Positions 9,732 to 22,607 of a stretch of DNA of 64,000 bases are shown piece after piece (within the stretch, counting starts at the first letter, position 1; each line of letters starts with the position of its first letter). The notes beneath the pieces are model-generated. The model saw only the letters and a program-made list of their open reading frames with translations, was not told the origin of the DNA and did no database searches. This DNA comes from Oasisia sp. SBJ-2009 (taxonomy: Eukaryota; Annelida; Polychaeta; Sabellida; Siboglinidae): positions 7,949,811-8,013,810 of the forward strand of contig OZ024856.1 in the NCBI GenBank assembly GCA_964017155.1. The letters run 5' to 3'. Both the position numbers and the translations under genes were made by a program.

Positions 9732-12335
9732 GTGATTTTCGAAATTTCGATAAACACCCCAAAGTGCGCTTGCGCCAATATAAGGGTATTTTCTCTTCTG
9801 AAAAATACAACGTACAAATACAGTTCGTTAGTTTTATGGATCGTCATCGGTTCCCGAACTAGAAATCGACTACAACTTGTCGAGCTTCCAAAATGGTGCC
9901 TATATTTCGGAAATTACGCTAATCACCCTCAAAGTGCGCTTACGCCAAAGCAAAGTTATTTTCACATCTGAAACCTACAATGTACCACTAATCTTCGTGA
10001 CATGTGTGGATTCGCATGATTCCCAGAACGAAGAGTCAAGTACAAGTGGGCGTGCATCGATACTCGTACCTATTTTTTCCGAAATTACTGTAAACTCGCT
10101 TAAATGCGTTCGCGCCAAAACAACGGTATTGTCTCATTAGAAAACTACATCGTAGTACGACTATATTAAGATACTTTTTTTGGATTTGTATAGTCCAGAC
10201 AACGAGGAATAAAGTGCACGGGGTTGAATTTCGATACTAATAGATAGTGATTTTCGAAATTTCGATAAACACCCCAAAGTGCGCTTGCGCCAATATAAGG
10301 GTATTTTCTCTTCTGAAAAATACAACGTACAAATACAGTTCGTTAGTTTTATGGATCGTCATCGGTTCCCGAACTAGAAATCGACTACAACTTGTCGAGC
10401 TTCCAAAATGGTGCCTATATTTCGGAAATTACGCTAATCACCCTCAAAGTGCGCTTACGCCAATGCAAAGTTATTTTCACATCTGAAACCTACAATGTAC
10501 CACTACTCTTCGTGACATGTGTGGATTCGCATGATTCCCAGAACGAAGAGTCAAGTACAAGTGGGCGTGCTTCGATACTCGTACCTATTTTTTCGGAAAT
10601 TACTGTAAACTCGCTTAAATGCGTTCGCGCCAAAATAACGGTATTGTCTCATCGGAAAACTACAACGTAGTACCACTATAATTATATACTTTTTTTTGGA
10701 TTTGCATAGGCCAGACAACAAGGAATAAAGTACAAGTGGTTGAATTTCGATACTAATAGATAGTGGCTTTGGAAATTGCGAGAAACACCCCAAAATGCGC
10801 TTACGCCAATATAAGGGTATTTTCTCTACTGAAAAATGCAACGTACAAATACAGTTCGTTAGTTTTATGGATCGTCATCGGTTCCCGGACTAGAAATCAA
10901 CTACAACTTGTCGAGCTTCCAAAATGGTGCCTATATTTCGGAAATTACGCTAATCACCCTCAAAGTGCGCTTACGCCAATGCAAAGTAATTTTCACATCT
11001 GAAACCTACAATGTACCACTACTCTTCGTGACATGTGTGGATTCGCATGATTCCCAGAACGAAGAGTCAAGTACAAGTGGGCGTGCTTCGATACGCGTAC
11101 CTATTTTTTCGGAAATTACGTTAAACTCCCTTAAATGCGTTCGCGCCAAATTAACGGTATTATCTCATCGGAAAACTACATCGTAGTACGACTATATTAA
11201 GATACTTTTTTTGGATTTGTATAGTCCAGACAACGAGGAATAAAGTGCACGGGGTTGAATTTCGATACTAATAGATAGTGATTTTCGAAATTTCGATAAA
11301 CACCCCAAAGTGCGCTTGCGCCAATATAAGGGTATTTTCTCTTCTGAAAAATACAACGTACAAATACAGTTCGTTAGTTTTATGGATCGTCATCGGTTCC
11401 CGAACTAGAAATCGACTACAACTTGTCGAGCTTCCAAAATGGTGCCTATATTTCGGAAATTACGCTAATCACCCTCAAAGTGCGCTTACGCCAATGCAAA
11501 GTTATTTTCACATCTGAAACCTACAATGTACCACTACTCTTCGTGACATGTGTGGATTCGCATGATTCCCAGAACGAAGAGTCAAGTACAAGTGGGCGTG
11601 CTTCGATACTCGTACCTATTTTTTCCGAAATTACTGTAAACTCGCTTAAATGCGTTCGCGCCAAAACAACGGTATTGTCTCATTGGAAAACTACATCGTA
11701 GTACGACTATATTAAGATACTTTTTTGGATTTGTATAGACCAGACAACGAGGAATAAAGTGCACGGGGTTGAATTTCGATACTAATAGATAGTGATTTTC
11801 GAAATTTCGATAAACACCCCAAAGTGCGCTTGCGCCAATATAAGGGTATTTTCTCTTCTGAAAAATACAACGTACAAATACAGTTCGTTAGTTTTATGGA
11901 TCGTCATCGGTTCCCGAACTAGAAATCGACTACAACTTGTCGAGCTTCCAAAATGGTGCCTATATTTCGGAAATTACGCTAATCACCCTCAAAGTGCGCT
12001 TACGCCAATGCAAAGTTATTTTCACATCTGAAACCTACAATGTACCACTACTCTTCGTGACATGTGTGGATTCGCATGATTCCCAGAACGAAGAGTCAAG
12101 TACAAGTGGGCGTGCTTCGATACTCGTACCTATTTTTTCCGAAATTACAGTAAACTCGCTTAAATGCGTTCGCGCCAAAACAACGGTATTGTCTCATCGG
12201 AAAACTACAACGTAGTACCACTATAATTATATACTTTTTTTTTGGATTTGCACAGGCCAGACAACGAGGAATAAAGTACAAGTGGTTGAATTTCGATACT
12301 AATAGATAGTGGCTTTGGAAATTGCGAGAAACACC
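9263..12335 (+). repeat. Satellite monomers between blocks I and II
   Basis: Monomer starts: 9732 B, 10247 B, 10763 A, 11278 B, 11792 B, then 12309 A begins. Monomer 9732 carries 'gtctcattagaaaac' (about 10133-10147). Monomer 10763 carries 'ctactgaaaaatgcaacg', an S1 version shared in part with 17979, 35511 and 48917. Monomer 11278 ends with 'cattggaaaactac' and the 6-T tract, a rare combination shared with 18283-18465 and 26532-26714. Monomer 11792 has 'gaaattacagtaaac', shared with about 18845 and 27094. Confidence 0.88.
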
Positions 12336-15300
12336 CCAAAATGCGCTTACGCCAATATAAGTGTATTTTCTCTTATGAAAAATACAACTTACCAATACAG
12401 TTCGTTAGTTTTATGGATCGTCATCGGTTCCCGGACTAGAAATCAATTACAACTTGTCGAGCTTCCAAAATGGTGCCTATATTTCGGAAATTACGCTAAT
12501 CACCCTCAAAGTTCGCTTACGCCAATGCAAAATAATTTTCACATCTGAAACCTACAATGTACCACTACTATTCGTGACCTTTGTGGATTCGCGTGGTTCC
12601 CAGGGCGAAGAGTCATGTACAAGTGGTCGTGCTTCGATACGCGTACCTATTTTTTCGGAAATTACGTTAAACTCCCTAAAATGCGTTCGCGCCAAATTAA
12701 CGGTATTATCTCATCGGAAAACTACATCGTAGTACGACTATATTAAGATACTTTTTTTGGATTTGTATAGTCCAGACAACGAGGAATAAAGTGCACGGGG
12801 TTGAATTTCGATACTAATAGATAGTGATTTTCGAAATTTCGATAAACACCCCAAAGTGCGCTTGCGCCAATATAAGGGTATTTTCTCTTCTGAAAAATAC
12901 AACGTACAAATACAGTTCGTTAGTTTTATGGATCGTCATCGGTTCCCGAACTAGAAATCGAATACAACTTGTCGAGCTTCCAAAATGGTGCCTATATTTC
13001 GGAAATTACGCTAATCACCCTCAAAGTGCGCTTACGCCAATGCAAAGTTATTTTCACATCTGAAACCTACAATGTACCACTACTCTTCGTGACATGTGTG
13101 GATTCGCATGATTCCCAGAACGAAGAGTCAAGTACAAGTGGGCGTGCTTCGATACTCGTACCTATTTTTTCCGAAATTACTGTAAACTCGCTTAAATGCG
13201 TTCGCGCCAAAACAACGGTATTGTCTCATCGGAAAACTACATCGTAGTAAGACTATATTAAGATACTTTTTTTGGATTTGTATAGTCCAGACAACGAGGA
13301 ATAAAGTACAAGTGGTTGAATTTCGATACTAATAGATAGTGGCTTTGGAAATTGCGAGAAACACCCCAAAATGCGCTTACGCCAATATAAGTGTATTTTC
13401 TCTTATGAAAAATACAACTTACCAATACAGTTCGTTAGTTTTATGGATCGTCATCGGTTCCCGGACTAGAAATCAATTACAACTTGTCGAGCTTCCAAAA
13501 TGGTGCCTATATTTCGGAAATTACGCTAATCACCCTCAAAGTTCGCTTACGCCAATGCAAAGTTATTTTCACATCTGAAACCTACAATGTTCCACTACTA
13601 TTCGTGACCTTTGTGGATTCGCGTGGTTCCCAGGGCGAAGAGTAATGTACAAGTGGTCGTGCTTCGATACGCGTACCTATTTTTTCGGAAATTACGTTAA
13701 ACTCCCTTAAATGCGTTCGCGCCAAATTAACGGTATTATCTCATCGGAAAACTACATCGTAGTACGACTATATTAAGATACTTTTTTTGGATTTGTATAG
13801 TCCAGACAACGAGGAATAAAGTGCACGGGGTTGAATTTCGATATTAATAGATAGTGATTTTCGAAATTTCGATAAACACCCCAAAGTGCGCTTGCGCCAA
13901 TATAAGGGTATTTTCTCTTCTGAAAAATACAACGTACAAATACAGTTCGTTAGTTTTATGGATCGTCATCGGTTCCCGAACTAGAAATCGACTACAACTT
14001 GTCGAGCTTCCAAAATGGTGCCTATATTTCGGAAATTACGCTAATCACCCTCAAAGTGCGCTTACGCCAAAGCAAAGTTATTTTCACATCTGAAACCTAC
14101 AATGTACCACTAATCTTCGTGACATGTGTGGATTCGCATGATTCCCAGAACGAAGAGTCAAGTACAAGTGGGCGTGCATCGATACTCGTACCTATTTTTT
14201 CCGAAATTACTGTAAACTCGCTTAAATGCGTTCGCGCCAAAACAACGGTATTGTCTCATCGGAAAACTACATCGTAGTACGACTATATTAAGATACTTTT
14301 TTTTGGATTTGTATAGTCCAGACAACGAGGAATAAAGTGCACGGGGTTGAATTTCGATACTAATAGATAGTGATTTTCGAAATTTCGATAAACAACCCAA
14401 AATGCGCTTACGCCAATATAAGGGTATTTTCTCTTCTGAAAAATACAACGTACCAATACAGTTCGTTAGTTTTATGGATCGTCATCGGTTCCTGGACTAG
14501 AAATCAATTACAACTTGTCGAGCTTCCAAAGTGGTGCCTATATTTCGGAAATTACGCTAATCACCCTCAAAGTTCGCTTACGCCAATGCAAAGTTATTGT
14601 CACATCTGAAACCTACAATGTACCACTACTATTCGTGACATTTGTGGATTCGTATGTTTCCCAGGGCGAAGAGTCAAGTACAAGTGGTCCTGCTTCGATA
14701 AGCGTACCTATTTTTTCGGAAATTACGTTAAACTCCCTTAAATGCGTTCGCGCCAAATTAACGGTATTATCTCATCGGAAAACTACATCGTAGTACGACT
14801 ATATTAAGATACTTTTTTTGGATTTGCATAGGCCAGACAACAAGGAATAAAGTACAAGTGGTTGAATTTCGATACTAATAGATAGTGGCTTTGGAAATTG
14901 CGAGAAACACCCCAAAATGCGCTTCCGCCAATATAAGGGTATTTTCTCTTCTGAAAAATACAACGTACCAATACAGTTCGTTAGTTTTATGGATCGTCAT
15001 CGGTTCCCGGACTAGAAATCAATTACAACTTGTCGAGCTTCCAAAATGGTGCCTATATTTCGGAAATTACGCTAATCACCCTCAAAGTTCGCTTACGCCA
15101 ATGCAAAATAATTTTCACATCTGAAACCTACAATGTACCACTACTATTCGTGACATGTGTGGATTCGCGTGGTTCCCAGGGCGAAGAGTCATGTACAAGT
15201 GGTCGTGCTTCGATACGCGTACCTATTTTTTCGGAAATTACGTTAAACTCCCTTAAATGCGTTCGCGCCAAATTAACGGTATTATCTCATCGGAAAACTA

Positions 15301-18024
15301 CATCGTAGTACGACTATATTAAGATACTTTTTTTGGATTTGTATAGTCCAGACAACGAGGAATAAAGTGCACGGGGTTGAATTTCGATACTAATAGATAG
15401 TGATTTTCGAAATTTTGATAAACACCCCAAAGTGCGCTTGCGCCAATATAAGGGTATTTTCTCTTCTGAAAAATACAACGTACAAATACAGTTCGTTAGT
15501 TTTATGGATCGTCATCGGTTCCCGAACTAGAAATCGACTACAACTTGTCGAGCTTCCAAAATGGTGCCTATATTTCGGAAATTACGCTAATCACCCTCAA
15601 AGTGCGCTTACGCCAATGCAAAGTTATTTTCACATCTGAAACCTACAATGTACCACTACTCTTCGTGACATGTGTGGATTCGCATGATTCCCAGAACGAA
15701 GAGTCAAGTACAAGTGGGCGTGCTTCGATACTCGTACCTATTTTTTCCGAAATTACTGTAAACTCGCTTAAATGCGTTCGCGCCAAAACAACGGTATTGT
15801 CTCATCGGAAAACTACAACGTAGTACCACTATAATTAGATACTTTTTTTTTGGATTTGCACAGGCCAGACAACGAGGAATAAAGTGCAAGTGGTTGAATT
15901 TCGATACTAATAGATAGTGGCTTTGGAAATTGCGAGAAACACCCCAAAATGCGCTTACGCCAATATAAGTGTATTTTCTCTTATGAAAAATACAACTTAC
16001 CAAAACAGTTCGTTAGTTTTATGGATCGTCATCGGTTCCCGGACTAGAAATCAATTACAACTTGTCGAGCTTCCAAAATGGTGCCTATATTTCGGAAATT
16101 ACGCTAATCACCCTCAAAGTTCGCTTACGCCAATGCAAAATAATTTTCACATCTGAAACCTACAATGTACCACTACTATTCGTGACCTTTGTGGATTCGC
16201 GTGGTTCCCAGGGCGAAGAGTCAAGTACAAGTGGTCGTGCTTCGATACGCGTACCTATTTTTTCGGAAATTACGTTAAACTCCCTTAAATGCGTTCGCGC
16301 CAAATTAACGGTATTATCTCATCGGAAAACTACATCGTAGTACGACTATATTAAGATACTTTTTTTGGATTTGTATAGTCCAGACAACGAGGAATAAAGT
16401 GCACGGGGTTGAATTTCGATACTAATAGATAGTGATTTTCGAAATTTCGATAAACAACCCAAAATGCGCTTACGCCAATATAAGGGTATTTTCTCTTCTG
16501 AAAAATACAACGTACCAATACAGTTCGTTAGTTTTATGGATCGTCATCGGTTCCTGGACTAGAAATCAATTACAACTTGTCGAGCTTCCAAAGTGGTGCC
16601 TATATTTCGGAAATTACGCTAATCACCCTCAAAGTTCGCTTACGCCAATGCAAAGTTATTGTCACATCTGAAACCTACAATGTACCACTACTATTCGTGA
16701 CATTTGTGGATTCGTATGTTTCCCAGGGCGAAGAGTCAAGTACAAGTGGTCCTGCTTCGATAAGCGTACCTATTTTTTCGGAAATTACGTTAAACTCCCT
16801 TAAATGCGTTCGCGCCAAATTAACGGTATTATCTCATCGGAAAACTACATCGTAGTACGACTATATTAAGATACTTTTTTTGGATTTGCATAGGCCAGAC
16901 AACAAGGAATAAAGTACAAGTGGTTGAATTTCGATACTAATAGATAGTGGCTTTGGAAATTGCGAGAAACACCCCAAAATGCGCTTCCGCCAATATAAGG
17001 GTATTTTCTCTTCTGAAAAATACAACGTACCAATACAGTTCGTTAGTTTTATGGATCGTCATCGGTTCCCGGACTAGAAATCAATTACAACTTGTCGAGC
17101 TTCCAAAATGGTGCCTATATTTCGGAAATTACGCTAATCACCCTCAAAGTTCGCTTACGCCAATGCAAAATAATTTTCACATCTGAAACCTACAATGTAC
17201 CACTACTATTCGTGACCTTTGTGGATTCGCGTGGTTCCCAGGGCGAAGAGTCATGTACAAGTGGTCGTGCTTCGATACGCGTACCTATTTTTTCGGAAAT
17301 TACGTTAAACTCCCTTAAATGCGTTCGCGCCAAATTAACGGTATTATCTCATCGGAAAACTACATCGTAGTACGACTATATTAAGATACTTTTTTTGGAT
17401 TTGTATAGTCCAGACAACGAGGAATAAAGTGCACGGGGTTGAATTTCGATACTAATAGATAGTGATTTTCGAAATTTTGATAAACACCCCAAAGTGCGCT
17501 TGCGCCAATATAAGGGTATTTTCTCTTCTGAAAAATACAACGTACAAATACAGTTCGTTAGTTTTATGGATCGTCATCGGTTCCCGAACTAGAAATCGAC
17601 TACAACTTGTCGAGCTTCCAAAATGGTGCCTATATTTCGGAAATTACGCTAATCACCCTCAAAGTGCGCTTACGCCAATGCAAAGTTATTTTCACATCTG
17701 AAACCTACAATGTACCACTACTCTTCGTGACATGTGTGGATTCGCATGATTCCCAGAACGAAGAGTCAAGTACAAGTGGGCGTGCTTCGATACTCGTACC
17801 TATTTTTTCCGAAATTACTGTAAACTCGCTTAAATGCGTTCGCGCCAAAACAACGGTATTGTCTCATCGGAAAACTACAACGTAGTACCACTATAATTAG
17901 ATACTTTTTTTTTGGATTTGCACAGGCCAGGCAACGAGGAATAAAGTGCAAGTGGTTGAATTTCGATACTAATAGATAGTGGCTTTGGAAATTGCGAGAA
18001 ACACCCCAAAATGCGCTTACGCCA
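12336..18024 (+). repeat. Multi-monomer block II (partner of blocks I and III)
   Basis: Monomer starts: 12309 A, 12824 B, 13339 A, 13854 B, 14370 B, 14885 A, 15400 B, 15917 A, 16432 B, 16947 A, 17462 B, 17979 A. It matches block I at -8,764 bp throughout, and matches block III (22608-26630) at +8,766 bp from about 13842 to 17864. The match with block I fades in monomer 17979, where S1 changes from 'ataagtg' to 'ataaggg' type. At 17930 the copy has 'ccaggcaacg'. Confidence 0.85.
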
Positions 18025-18204
18025 ATATAAGGGTATTTTCTCTTCTGAAAAATGCAACGTACAAATACAGTTCGTTAGTTTTATGGATCGTCATCGGTTC
18101 CCGGACTAGAAATCAACTACAACTTGTCGAGCTTCCAAAATGGTGCCTATATTTCGGAAATTACGCTAATCACCCTCAAAGTGCGCTTACGCCAATGCAA
18201 AGTA

Positions 18205-21200
18205 ATTTTCACATCTGAAACCTACAATGTACCACTACTCTTCGTGACATGTGTGGATTCGCATGATTCCCAGAACGAAGAGTCAAGTACAAGTGGGCGT
18301 GCTTCGATACTCGTACCTATTTTTTCCGAAATTACTGTAAACTCGCTTAAATGCGTTCGCGCCAAAACAACGGTATTGTCTCATTGGAAAACTACATCGT
18401 AGTACGACTATATTAAGATACTTTTTTGGATTTGTATAGACCAGACAACGAGGAATAAAGTGCACGGGGTTGAATTTCGATACTAATAGATAGTGATTTT
18501 CGAAATTTCGATAAACACCCCAAAGTGCGCTTGCGCCAATATAAGGGTATTTTCTCTTCTGAAAAATACAACGTACAAATACAGTTCGTTAGTTTTATGG
18601 ATCGTCATCGGTTCCCGAACTAGAAATCGACTACAACTTGTCGAGCTTCCAAAATGGTGCCTATATTTCGGAAATTACGCTAATCACCCTCAAAGTGCGC
18701 TTACGCCAATGCAAAGTTATTTTCACATCTGAAACCTACAATGTACCACTACTCTTCGTGACATGTGTGGATTCGCATGATTCCCAGAACGAAGAGTCAA
18801 GTACAAGTGGGCGTGCTTCGATACTCGTACCTATTTTTTCCGAAATTACAGTAAACTCGCTTAAATGCGTTCGCGCCAAAACAACGGTATTGTCTCATCG
18901 GAAAACTACAACGTAGTACCACTATAATTATATACTTTTTTTTTGGATTTGCACAGGCCAGACAACGAGGAATAAAGTACAAGTGGTTGAATTTCGATAC
19001 TAATAGATAGTGGCTTTGGAAATTGCGAGAAACACCCCAAAATGCGCTTACGCCAATATAAGTGTATTTTCTCTTATGAAAAATACAACTTACCAATACA
19101 GTTCGTTAGTTTTATGGATCGTCATCGGTTCCCGGACTAGAAATCAATTACAACTTGTCGAGCTTCCAAAATGGTGCCTATATTTCGGAAATTACGCTAA
19201 TCACCCTCAAAGTTCGCTTACGCCAATGCAAAATAATTTTCACATCTGAAACCTACAATGTACCACTACTATTCGTGACCTTTGTGGATTCGCGTGGTTC
19301 CCAGGGCGAAGAGTCATGTACAAGTGGTCGTGCTTCGATACGCGTACCTATTTTTTCGGAAATTACGTTAAACTCCTTTAAATGCGTTCGCGCCAAATTA
19401 ACGGTATTATCTCATCGGAAAACTACATCGTAGTACGACTATATTAAGATACTTTTTTTGGATTTGTATAGTCCAGACAACGAGGAATAAAGTGCACGGG
19501 GTTGAATTTCGATACTAATAGATAGTGATTTTCGAAATTTCGATAAACACCCCAAAGTGCGCTTGCGCCAATATAAGGGTATTTTCTCTTCTGAAAAATA
19601 CAACGTACAAATACAGTTCGTTAGTTTTATGGATCGTCATCGGTTCCCGAACTAGAAATCGACTACAACTTGTCGAGCTTCCAAAATGGTGCCTATATTT
19701 CGGAAATTACGCTAATCACCCTCAAAGTGCGCTTACGCCAATGCAAAATAATTTTCACATCTGAAACCTACAATGTACCACTACTATTCGTGACCTTTGT
19801 GGATTCGCGTGGTTCCCAGGGCGAAGAGTCATGTACAAGTGGTCGTGCTTCGATACGCGTACCTATTTTTTCGGAAATTACGTTAAACTCCCTTAAATGC
19901 GTTCGCGCCAAATTAACGGTATTATCTCATCGGAAAACTACATCGTAGTACGACTATATTAAGATACTTTTTTTGGATTTGTATAGTCCAGACAACGAGG
20001 AATAAAGTGCACGGGGTTGAATTTCGATACTAATAGATAGTGATTTTCGAAATTTCGATAAACACCCCAAAGTGCGCTTGCGCCAATATAAGGGTATTTT
20101 CTCTTCTGAAAAATACAACGTACAAATACAGTTCGTTAGTTTTATGGATCGTCATCGGTTCCCGAACTAGAAATCGACTACAACTTGTCGAGCTTCCAAA
20201 ATGGTGCCTATATTTCGGAAATTACGCTAATCACCCTCAAAGTGCGCTTACGCCAATGCAAAGTTATTTTCACATCTGAAACCTACAATGTACCACTACA
20301 CTTCGTGACATGTGTGGATTCGCATGATTCCCAGAACGAAGAGTCAAGTACAAGTGGGCGTGCTTCGATACTCGTACCTATTTTTTCCGAAATTACTGTA
20401 AACTCGCTTAAATGCGTTCGCGCCAAAACAACGGTATTGTCTCATCGGAAAACTACAACGTAGTACCACTATAATTAGATACTTTTTTTTTGGATTTGCA
20501 CAGGCCAGACAACGAGGAATAAAGTACAAGTGGTTGAATTTCGATACTAATAGATAGTGGCTTTGGAAATTGCGAGAAACACCCCAAAATGCGCTTACGC
20601 CAATATAAGTGTATTTTCTCTTATGAAAAATACAACTTACCAAAACAGTTCGTTAGTTTTATGGATCGTCATCGGTTCCCGGACTAGAAATCAATTACAA
20701 CTTGTCGAGCTTCCAAAATGGTGCCTATATTTCGGAAATTACGCTAATCACCCTCAAAGTGCGCTTACGCGAAAGCAAAGTTATTTTCACATCTGAAACC
20801 TACAATGTACCACTAATCTTCGTGACATGTGTGGATTCGCATGATTCCCAGAACGAAGAGTCAAGTACAAGTGGGCGTGCTTCGATACTCGTACCTATTT
20901 TTTCGGAAATTACTGTAAACTCGCTTAAATGCGTTCGCGCCAAAATAACGGTATTGTCTCATCGGAAAACTACAACGTAGTACCACTATAATTATATACT
21001 TTTTTTTGGATTTGCATAGGCCAGACAACAAGGAATAAAGTACAAGTGGTTGAATTTCGATACTAATAGATAGTGGCTTTGGAAATTGCGAGAAACACCC
21101 CAAAATGCGCTTACGCCAATATAAGGGTATTTTCTCTTCTGAAAAATACAACGTACAAATAGAGTTCGTTAGTTTTATGGATCGTCATCGGTTCCCGGAC

Positions 21201-22409
21201 TAGAAATCAACTACAACTTGTCGAGCTTCCAAAATGGTGCCTATATTTCGGAAATTACGCTAATCACCCTCAAAGTGCGCTTACGCCAATGCAAAGTAAT
21301 TTTCACATCTGAAACCTACAATTTTCCACTACTATTCGTGACATTTGTGGATTCGCATGGTTCCCAGGGCGAAGAGTCATGTACAAGTGGTCGTGCTTCG
21401 ATACGCGTACCTATTTTTTCGGAAATTACGTTAAACTCCCTTAAATGCGTTCGCGCCAAATTAACGGTATTATCTCATCGGAAAACTACATCGTAGTACG
21501 ACTATATTAAGATACTTTTTTTGGATTTGTATAGTCCAGACAACGAGGAATAAAGTGCACGGGGTTGAATTTCGATACTAATAGATAGTGATTTTCGAAA
21601 TTTCGATAAACACCCCAAAGTGCGCTTGCGCCAATATAAGGGTATTTTCTCTTCTGAAAAATACAATGTACAAATACAGTTCGTTAGTTTTATGGATCGT
21701 CATCGGTTCCCGAACTAGAAATCGACTACAACTTGTCGAGCTTCCAAAATGGTGCCTATATTTCGGAAATTACGCTAATCACCCTCAAAGTGCGCTTATG
21801 CCAATGCAAAGTTATTTTCACATCTGAAACCTACAATGTACCACTACTCTTCGTGACATGTGTGGATTCGCATGATTCCCAGAACGAAGAGTCAAGTACA
21901 AGTGGGCGTGCTTCGATACTCGTACCTATTTTTTCGGAAATTACTGTAAACTCGCTTAAATGCGTTCGCGCCAAAACAACGGTATTGTCTCATCGGAAAA
22001 CTACAACGTAGTACCACTATAATTAGATACTTTTTTTTTGGATTTGCACAGGCCAGACAACGAGGAATAAAGTACAAGTGGTTGAATTTCGATACTAATA
22101 GATAGTGGCTTTGGAAATTGCGAGAAACACCCCAAAATGCGCTTCCGCCAATATAAGGGTATTTTCTCTTCTGAAAAATACAACGTACCAATACAGTTCG
22201 TTAGTTTTATGGATCGTCATCGGTTCCCGGACTAGAAATCAATTACAACTTGTCGAGCTTCCAAAATGGTGCCTATATTTCGGAAATTACGCTAATCACC
22301 CTCAAAGTTCGCTTACGCCAATGCAAAATTATTTTCATATCTGAAACCTACAATGTACCACTACTATTCGTGACCTTTGTGGATTCGCATGGTTCCCAGG
22401 GCGAAGAGT
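18205..22409 (+). repeat. Multi-monomer block X (partner at 26454-30143)
   Basis: Monomer starts: 18493 B, 19010 A, 19525 B, 20040 B, 20557 A, 21073 A, 21588 B, 22105 A. The left part (to about 19745) matches the partner at +8,249 bp. The right part (from about 20040) matches at +7,734 bp. The two offsets differ by 515, so one copy has one monomer more. Shared rare variants: 'gaaattacagtaaac', 'cgcgaaagcaaag' (20770 and 28504), 'aaatagagttcg' (21157 and 28891), 'ctacaattttccac' (about 21318 and 29052), and 'ttattttcatatctg' (about 22330 and 30064). The match ends at 22410 (a) versus 30144 (c). Confidence 0.83.
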
Positions 22410-22607
22410 AATGTACAAGTGGTCGTGCTTCGATACGCGTACCTATTTTTTCGGAAATTACGTTAAACTCCCTTAAATGCGTTCGCGCCAAATTAACGGT
22501 ATTATCTCATCGGAAAACTACATCGTAGTACGACTATATTAAGATACTTTTTTTGGATTTGTATAGTCCAGACAACGAGGAATAAAGTGCACGGGGTTGA
22601 ATTTCGA
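22410..22607 (+). repeat. Transition monomer part between blocks X and III
   Basis: S2/S3 of monomer 22105 after the end of the block X match. It has 'gaagagtaatg', like 4874, 13638 and 55921, then an ordinary 7-T S3. It leads into monomer 22620, where the match with block II starts. Confidence 0.7.
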